A stretch of DNA of 9,129 nt, from contig JAWOJF010000314.1 in NCBI GenBank assembly GCA_046481785.1, forward strand, positions 1 to 9,129, given 5' to 3'. This document shows positions 5,352-9,129 of this stretch, in pieces; position 1 is the first letter of the stretch, and the number at the start of each line of letters is the position of its first letter. Both the position numbers and the translations under genes were made by a program. Below the pieces are notes generated by a model. The model was not told where the DNA came from. It ran no database searches and saw nothing but the letters and a program-made list of their open reading frames with translations. This DNA is from JAWOJF01 sp046481785. GTDB lineage: Bacteria; Bacteroidota; Ignavibacteria; Ignavibacteriales; Ignavibacteriaceae.

Positions 5352-6113
5352 TTAACACACTGTTAATATTTCGGGTTTACCATTAATAATCGCAATAGTA
5401 TGCTCAAAATGAGCCGAAGGTTGTCTATCCGAAGTTCTTACCGTCCAACCGTCGTTAGCAACATCCACTTTGTAACTTCCTAAATTAACCATAGGTTCAA
5501 TTGCAATAGTCAATCCGTTCTTAATTTTTGAGCCGGTTCCTTTTTTTCCAAAATTAGGCACCTGCGGTTCTTCGTGCAAGTGTCTGCCGACTCCGTGCCC
5601 GCACAGATCGCGTACAACGCTAAATCCGTTTCGTTCAACTTCTTGCTGAACAGCCTCAGAAATATCGCCAATTCTGTTATCCGCAATCGCTTGTTCAATT
5701 CCAAGATACAGAGATTTTTCCGTTACATCCATCAATTTCTGCTTCTCTTCCGAAATAACACCCACAGCAACACTTATTGCCGCGTCTCCAAAATAATTAT
5801 TCTTAAGAACTCCAACATCAATAGAAATTATTTCACCTTCTTTAAGAGCACGAGCGCCCGGAATTCCGTGAACAACTTCATAATCTATTGACGTACACAA
5901 AGAACCAGGAAAATCGAACGACCCTGCCTGGGAATATCCTTTGAAAGCAGGAACCGCATCATTACTTCTTATATAATCTTCCGCTATTATATCTAATTCT
6001 AAAGTAGTAATACCTACTTTTACATTTCTTTTAACTAACTGTAATGTCTCTGCAACTATCTGACAACTTTCACGAATTTTTTCAATTTCGTTTTTTGTTT
6101 TAATAAGAATCAC
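5352..6113 (-). CDS. map: Methionine aminopeptidase, type I
   Basis: This cytosolic metalloenzyme removes the initiator methionine from new proteins whose second residue is small. The 253-residue chain has the full pita-bread fold without the N-terminal extension of some paralogues. All five metal ligands can be placed: D99 (IISIDVG), D110 (YFGDAA), H173 (GHGVGRHLHEE), E206 (IAIEPMV) and E237 (HFEHT). Each is two residues beyond its E. coli counterpart. The substrate-binding histidine is H82 (VVHGIP). The start is GTG at 6113-6111, directly after the TAG of secY (zero gap). Only a weak AGGCGG lies upstream, so coupling to secY is likely. adk, which sits between secY and map in many bacteria, is not here. 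Confidence 0.97.
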   Translation of the reverse strand: MILIKTKNEIEKIRESCQIVAETLQLVKRNVKVGITTLELDIIAEDYIRSNDAVPAFKGYSQAGSFDFPGSLCTSIDYEVVHGIPGARALKEGEIISIDVGVLKNNYFGDAAISVAVGVISEEKQKLMDVTEKSLYLGIEQAIADNRIGDISEAVQQEVERNGFSVVRDLCGHGVGRHLHEEPQVPNFGKKGTGSKIKNGLTIAIEPMVNLGSYKVDVANDGWTVRTSDRQPSAHFEHTIAIINGKPEILTVC

Positions 6114-7460
6114 CTAAATTCCGCCTCGTCGTCCTTTGAGTTTACCGGATTTCATGAATCCATCGTAATGTCTCATTAGCAAATGAGATTCAATTTGCTG
6201 TAAAGTATCGAGAGCAACGCCAACCATAATCAGCAGACTTGTTCCGCCAAAAAACGAGGCGAAACTGCCGGACACACCAAGCCTGGAAATAAAAGCCGGT
6301 AATATAGCAATAATTGCCAAGAAAATTGAACCGGGCAATGTAATTTTTGTTAGAATATTATCTATAAAATCCGCGGTTTGTTTTCCAGGTCTTATTCCGG
6401 GGACAAATCCGCCTTGTTTTTTCATGTTTTCGGCAACATCCTGCGGATTGAATGCAATTGCCGTATAAAAATATGTGAAGAAAATAATCATTACGGCGTA
6501 TACAGCGGAGTAAGTAAACGAAGTATAATCAAAATATCCCGCAACAGTTTGCATAAACTCGCTATCGGGGAAAAATGATAAAACCGTGCTCGGAATAAAC
6601 ATAATTGCCTGGGCAAATATTATGGGCATAACGCCGGCTGTGTTAACACGCAAAGGGATGTATTGAGTAACACCGCCATAAACCTTTCTGCCAACAACTC
6701 TTTTAGCGTATTGAACAGGAATTCTACGCGTACCCTGTGTAACAAGAACAATACCTGCTATAATTAAAACCATAAACGAAAGTATTACAATTTCAATTAC
6801 AATGTTCCTTGTGCCCGCGCTTATTAAACGTATTTCGTCTAAAATTGCAAAAGGGAAACGGTTTATTATATTTATAAATATTATCAAAGAAATACCGTTG
6901 CCAATACCTTTTTCAGTAATCTGCTCGCCAAGCCACATCATAAAAACAACGCCGGCAGTCATAAGTATTACGGATTGAACGACAAATCCGAAGCCGCTCA
7001 CTTCAGCGGGAATTACAGGCATACCGTTTACCGACAAAGGCATAACAACACCGGTAACAATACCAATACTTTGGAAAGCAGAAATAACTACTGTTCCGTA
7101 ACGTGTTAACTGAGTTATTTTCTTTCGTCCTTCTTCGCCTTCACGCTGTAATTTTTGGAAATACGGAACAACTGCGCCGGCAAGCTGAATTATAATTGAC
7201 GCGCTGATGTAAGGCATTATTCCAAGCGCAAAAATAGCCACGTTACTAAACGCGCCGCCCGCAAACAAATCGTAAAGTCCAAGCAAATTATCACTGGTTT
7301 TATTTGCCATTGCTTCTGCAAGCAAAGCAGTATCAATACCGGGCAATGTAATATGCGAACCAAGCCTTACAATGAAAAGAAGCGCTAAGGTATAAAGAAT
7401 TCTTTGCCTTAGCTCGTGAATCTTAAAAATATTCCGGAATGTGTCTTGTATTTTTCCCAT
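6114..7460 (-). CDS. secY: Protein translocase subunit SecY
   Basis: SecY forms the protein-conducting channel of the inner membrane together with SecE and SecG. The 448 residues contain ten hydrophobic segments, at about 22-42, 70-95 (including the short plug helix side), 121-142, 157-177, 185-205, 218-241, 272-294, 318-338, 374-394 and 402-420. Family signatures are the GAVVPYFQKLQREGEEGRKK region (95-114), LGEQITEKGIGNGISLIIF (177-195) and the cytosolic loop PGIRPGK (354-360). R357 matches the E. coli arginine needed for SecA-driven export. The ATG overlaps the rplO stop by one base (TAATG), and map starts right after its stop. The tail is basic (LKGRRGGI). Confidence 0.98.
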   Translation of the reverse strand: MGKIQDTFRNIFKIHELRQRILYTLALLFIVRLGSHITLPGIDTALLAEAMANKTSDNLLGLYDLFAGGAFSNVAIFALGIMPYISASIIIQLAGAVVPYFQKLQREGEEGRKKITQLTRYGTVVISAFQSIGIVTGVVMPLSVNGMPVIPAEVSGFGFVVQSVILMTAGVVFMMWLGEQITEKGIGNGISLIIFINIINRFPFAILDEIRLISAGTRNIVIEIVILSFMVLIIAGIVLVTQGTRRIPVQYAKRVVGRKVYGGVTQYIPLRVNTAGVMPIIFAQAIMFIPSTVLSFFPDSEFMQTVAGYFDYTSFTYSAVYAVMIIFFTYFYTAIAFNPQDVAENMKKQGGFVPGIRPGKQTADFIDNILTKITLPGSIFLAIIAILPAFISRLGVSGSFASFFGGTSLLIMVGVALDTLQQIESHLLMRHYDGFMKSGKLKGRRGGI

Positions 7461-7924
7461 TAAGCATTAATCTCTTTAATAGTGCCACCAGCAGATTCAA
7501 TTTTTTCTTTTGCAGAAGCGCTGAATTTGTGAGCCTCTACCTGTAATTTTACATTTAAGGAGCCGCTGCCTAAAATTTTATAAGGATGAGCAGCTTTGGA
7601 TATAACGCCGTTTTTGAAAAGAATAACTGCGTCAATTTTACCGTCTTCAACTTTTTTGGAATCGACTAATTGTTGCAATTTATCCAAATTAACAGCTTGG
7701 AAAGCTACTTTAAAAATATTTGTGAATCCTCTTTTAGGAACTCTTCTTTGTAGAGGCATCTGACCGCCTTCGAACCATGGTCTGTAATTGTAGCCCGATC
7801 TTGATTTTTGACCGTTCATACCTTTTGTTGCAGTTCCACCATGTCCGCTGCCTTCGCCTCGGCCAATACGTTTTCGAGCCTTAGTTGATCCTTTCGCATA
7901 TTTAAGATTACTTAAAACGTCCAT
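7460..7924 (-). CDS. rplO: 50S ribosomal protein L15
   Basis: L15 is a late-assembly 50S protein that reaches into 23S rRNA with a long extended N-terminus. The 154 residues show the glycine/arginine-rich N-terminal block (RKRIGRGEGSGHGGTATKG at 17-35, then GQKSRSGYNYRPWFEGGQMP at 38-57, then R-R-V-P-K-R-G-F) followed by the globular C-terminal half ending in KEKIESAGGTIKEINA. The ATG abuts the TAA of rpmD with no gap; AGAGG within the end of rpmD may serve as SD. The stop overlaps the secY start by one base, suggesting coupled translation from L15 to SecY. Confidence 0.98.
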   Translation of the reverse strand: MDVLSNLKYAKGSTKARKRIGRGEGSGHGGTATKGMNGQKSRSGYNYRPWFEGGQMPLQRRVPKRGFTNIFKVAFQAVNLDKLQQLVDSKKVEDGKIDAVILFKNGVISKAAHPYKILGSGSLNVKLQVEAHKFSASAKEKIESAGGTIKEINA

Positions 7925-8122
7925 TTATGCCTCTTCATCTTCAAGTTCTTCAATAATAACTAAATGCTGTACTTTGTTCACCATTCCTCTTATCTGAGGA
8001 GTATCGTTGTGAATTTTAAAGTAATTTGGTCTGCCCAGACCTAAAGCCTCAATCGTTCTTTTCTGATCTTTCGGTCTGTCTATTATACTTTTAGTTTGAG
8101 TTATTTTTATTTTTTTATCCAT
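7925..8122 (-). CDS. rpmD: 50S ribosomal protein L30
   Basis: L30 is a small 50S protein. From the ATG at 8122-8120 it has 65 residues, beginning MDKKIKITQTKSIIDRPKDQ, with the family signature DTPQIRGMVNKV (about 41-52) and a short acidic end (ELEDEEA). A GTG four codons upstream (8134-8132), directly after the rpsE stop, would give a 69-residue form, but it has no SD and the extra residues do not match the family. The chosen ATG has GAGG six bases upstream. The gap to rpsE is then 12 bases, and rplO follows with no gap. Confidence 0.93.
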   Translation of the reverse strand: MDKKIKITQTKSIIDRPKDQKRTIEALGLGRPNYFKIHNDTPQIRGMVNKVQHLVIIEELEDEEA

Positions 8123-8128
8123 TGTAAT

Positions 8129-8132
8129 CCTC
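8129..8132 (-). promoter_or_regulatory. Shine-Dalgarno site deciding the ATG start of rpmD
   Basis: GAGG lies six bases before ATG at 8122-8120. It overlaps the competing GTG codon at 8134-8132, so initiation at the ATG is preferred. Confidence 0.6.
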
Positions 8133-8134
8133 AC

Positions 8135-8641
8135 TTACGCATTAAATAATTCTGATACTGCCATTCCTCGTTTGAACGCCATATTTCTGGCATCAATCAA
8201 GTTTACCAAGCCGTTTAACGTGGCTTTAACCTGATTATGCGGATTACTTGATCCCAACGATTTAGTTAGTACATCCTGAACCCCAGCAGATTCCAGAACG
8301 GCTCTTACCCCGCCGCCGGCAATTAATCCGGTTCCGGCAGAAGCTGGTTTCAACAGTACTTTTCCAGCTCCGTATTTGCCGATTATTTGGTGAGGTATTG
8401 TTCCTTTAATAACAGGAACCCTAAACATATTTTTCTTAGCATCGTCAATTCCTTTAGAAATTGCATCGGTAACTTCGTTAGCTTTTCCTAAACCAACTCC
8501 AACATGACCATTACCATCGCCAACCACAACAATAGCGTTGAAGCTAAAACGTCTACCGCCTTTTACTACCTTTGCCACACGATTTATGTGAACAACCTTT
8601 TCTTTTAATCCTTCTATACCAGAGACTTTTTTCGGCTTCAA
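8135..8641 (-). CDS. rpsE: 30S ribosomal protein S5
   Basis: S5 helps shape the decoding site and mRNA entry channel of the 30S subunit and affects accuracy. The 168 residues carry the N-terminal dsRNA-binding-like domain (about 12-80) with RVAKVVKGGRRFSFNAIVVV (21-40), the site where ram and spectinomycin-resistance mutations fall in E. coli, and VGVGLGKANEV (47-57). The C-terminal domain contains PASAGTGLIAGGGVRAVLES (99-118) and GSSNPHNQVKAT (130-141). The start is TTG at 8641-8639, preceded by AAGGAG with six bases between; no ATG is available nearby. The tRNA-Gln gene ends 37 bases upstream, so the 5' end of the S5 message may be made by tRNA processing. Confidence 0.97.
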   Translation of the reverse strand: MKPKKVSGIEGLKEKVVHINRVAKVVKGGRRFSFNAIVVVGDGNGHVGVGLGKANEVTDAISKGIDDAKKNMFRVPVIKGTIPHQIIGKYGAGKVLLKPASAGTGLIAGGGVRAVLESAGVQDVLTKSLGSSNPHNQVKATLNGLVNLIDARNMAFKRGMAVSELFNA

Positions 8642-8647
8642 TTTCTT

Positions 8648-8653
8648 CTCCTT
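8648..8653 (-). promoter_or_regulatory. Shine-Dalgarno site deciding the TTG start of rpsE
   Basis: AAGGAG stands six bases before TTG at 8641-8639. It lies in the 37-base spacer between the tRNA and rpsE, so it would survive removal of the tRNA from the transcript. Confidence 0.85.
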
Positions 8654-8678
8654 AATTCAAAATTATCATTTGTTTTTG

Positions 8679-8749
8679 CTGCCCGAGGAGGACTTGAACC
8701 CCCACATACGGCGCCAAAAGCCGGTGTCCTACCATTAGACGATCGGGCA
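8679..8749 (-). tRNA. tRNA-Gln (anticodon UUG)
   Basis: The 71-base gene folds into a full cloverleaf. The acceptor stem TGCCCGA/TCGGGCA has seven pairs. The D-arm is GTCT/GGAC around AATGGTA. The anticodon stem CCGGC/GCCGT surrounds loop TTTTGGC with anticodon TTG. The variable loop has four bases, and the T-arm is GGGGG/CCTCC around TTCAAGT. U1-A72 and discriminator G73 are glutamine identity features. The outermost anticodon-stem pair (C27/U43) is a mismatch and the T-stem has one G-U pair; neither prevents folding. CCA is not encoded (G73 is followed by CAA), so it must be added enzymatically. The gene lies in operon direction between rplR (6 bases before) and rpsE (37 bases after), so it is probably co-transcribed with them. 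Confidence 0.95.
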
Positions 8750-8755
8750 ATTAAA

Positions 8756-9121
8756 TTAAAATTCTAATCCACCTTCTCTGGCAGCATCGGCTACTGCTTT
8801 TACTCTGCCATGGTATTCGTACAGACCTCTATCGAACACAACTTTTTTAACATTTGCATCTAATGCTTTTTTTGCTATTAAAGTGCCAACGGATTTTGAT
8901 TTTGCTACTTTTCCTTTTGCACTTTTAATTTCTTCTGCCAACTCACCGGATTTGGATGAAGCGGCAACAATTGTTTTTCCGGCAACATCATCTATTATTT
9001 GCGCATAAATATGATTCAGGCTTCTGTATACAGATAATCTGGGTCTTTCACTTGTGCCCGAAATCCTTTTTCGCGATCTAAAGATTTTTCTCGATTTTCT
9101 TGCTTGTTCTTTCTTTGTCAT
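8756..9121 (-). CDS. rplR: 50S ribosomal protein L18
   Basis: L18 binds 5S rRNA, with L5 and (in many species) L25, and places it in the central protuberance of the 50S subunit. The 121 residues are of normal length, with a very basic N-terminus (MTKKEQARKSRKIFRSRKRI), the RPRLSVYRSLNHIYAQIIDD block (27-46), and the conserved end VVFDRGLYEYHGRVKAVADA followed by REGGLEF. The ATG is at 9121-9119. No clear SD is seen in the eight bases left in the window. A TAG at 9129-9127 could be the stop of the expected upstream gene rplF, but that gene is outside the window. Confidence 0.98.
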   Translation of the reverse strand: MTKKEQARKSRKIFRSRKRISGTSERPRLSVYRSLNHIYAQIIDDVAGKTIVAASSKSGELAEEIKSAKGKVAKSKSVGTLIAKKALDANVKKVVFDRGLYEYHGRVKAVADAAREGGLEF

Positions 9122-9129
9122 CTTAACTA

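Noticed and set aside
5510..5891. Open frames of 64 and 105 codons overlapping map
   Set aside because: Both lie within map, whose five metal ligands are all in place; neither has an SD or a recognisable product.
6378..6578. 66-codon plus-strand frame inside secY
   Set aside because: Antisense to a well-supported SecY region containing the PGIRPGK loop; no independent evidence.
8132..8134. GTG as the rpmD start
   Set aside because: No SD precedes it, and the four extra residues do not fit L30; the ATG at 8122 has GAGG six bases upstream.

Overview
The window is the downstream half of a bacterial ribosomal-protein supercluster, read entirely on the minus strand, followed by a short accessory patch that contains an intact insertion sequence. 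Gene content and order (rplR - tRNA-Gln - rpsE - rpmD - rplO - secY - map - infA - rpmJ - rpsM - rpsK - rpsD - rpoA - rplQ) are the classical spc and alpha operons fused into one unit, without adk between secY and map. The AT-rich composition, the RpoA C-terminal domain with an MLKFRNFGRKSL segment and the Lys/Glu-rich tail on L17 suggest the Bacteroidota/Chlorobi/Ignavibacteria group. Clear Shine-Dalgarno (SD) sequences in front of many genes fit the Chlorobi-Ignavibacteria side better than Bacteroidota proper. This placement is inference from remembered family features, not from a search.

Positions 9121 down to 1940 (minus strand) hold 13 protein genes visible as long frames, plus the 37-codon rpmJ. 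A tRNA-Gln(UUG) gene at 8679-8749 sits between rplR and rpsE. From rpmD to infA the genes are packed with 0 or -1 nt between stop and start. From infA onward, gaps of 11-26 nt carry recognisable SDs. Three genes (rpsE, rpsM, rpsK) must start with TTG, and each has a near-perfect SD. A rho-independent terminator at 1881-1915 closes the operon. No promoter for the operon is visible; it must lie beyond 9129.

Positions 1 to about 1880 are different in character. A 1312-bp IS256-family element (409-1720) carries one intact DDE transposase. It abuts a 29-codon remnant that looks like the C-terminal end of an outer-membrane beta-barrel protein, with no sign of the rest of that gene on the other side of the element. 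The window then runs through a leader-like intergenic stretch, with a nested inverted repeat, into the first 30 codons of an exported protein that continues past the left edge.

Functionally the main block makes 30S proteins (S5, S13, S11, S4), 50S proteins (L18, L30, L15, L36, L17), initiation factor IF-1, the SecY translocon core, methionine aminopeptidase and the RNA polymerase alpha subunit, so ribosome, transcription, export and N-terminal maturation are produced together. I see no CRISPR array, phage or defence system. The best leads are a predicted fold-back structure at the IS end that would hide the transposase SD, the tRNA inside the operon, and the IS-associated gene remnant.
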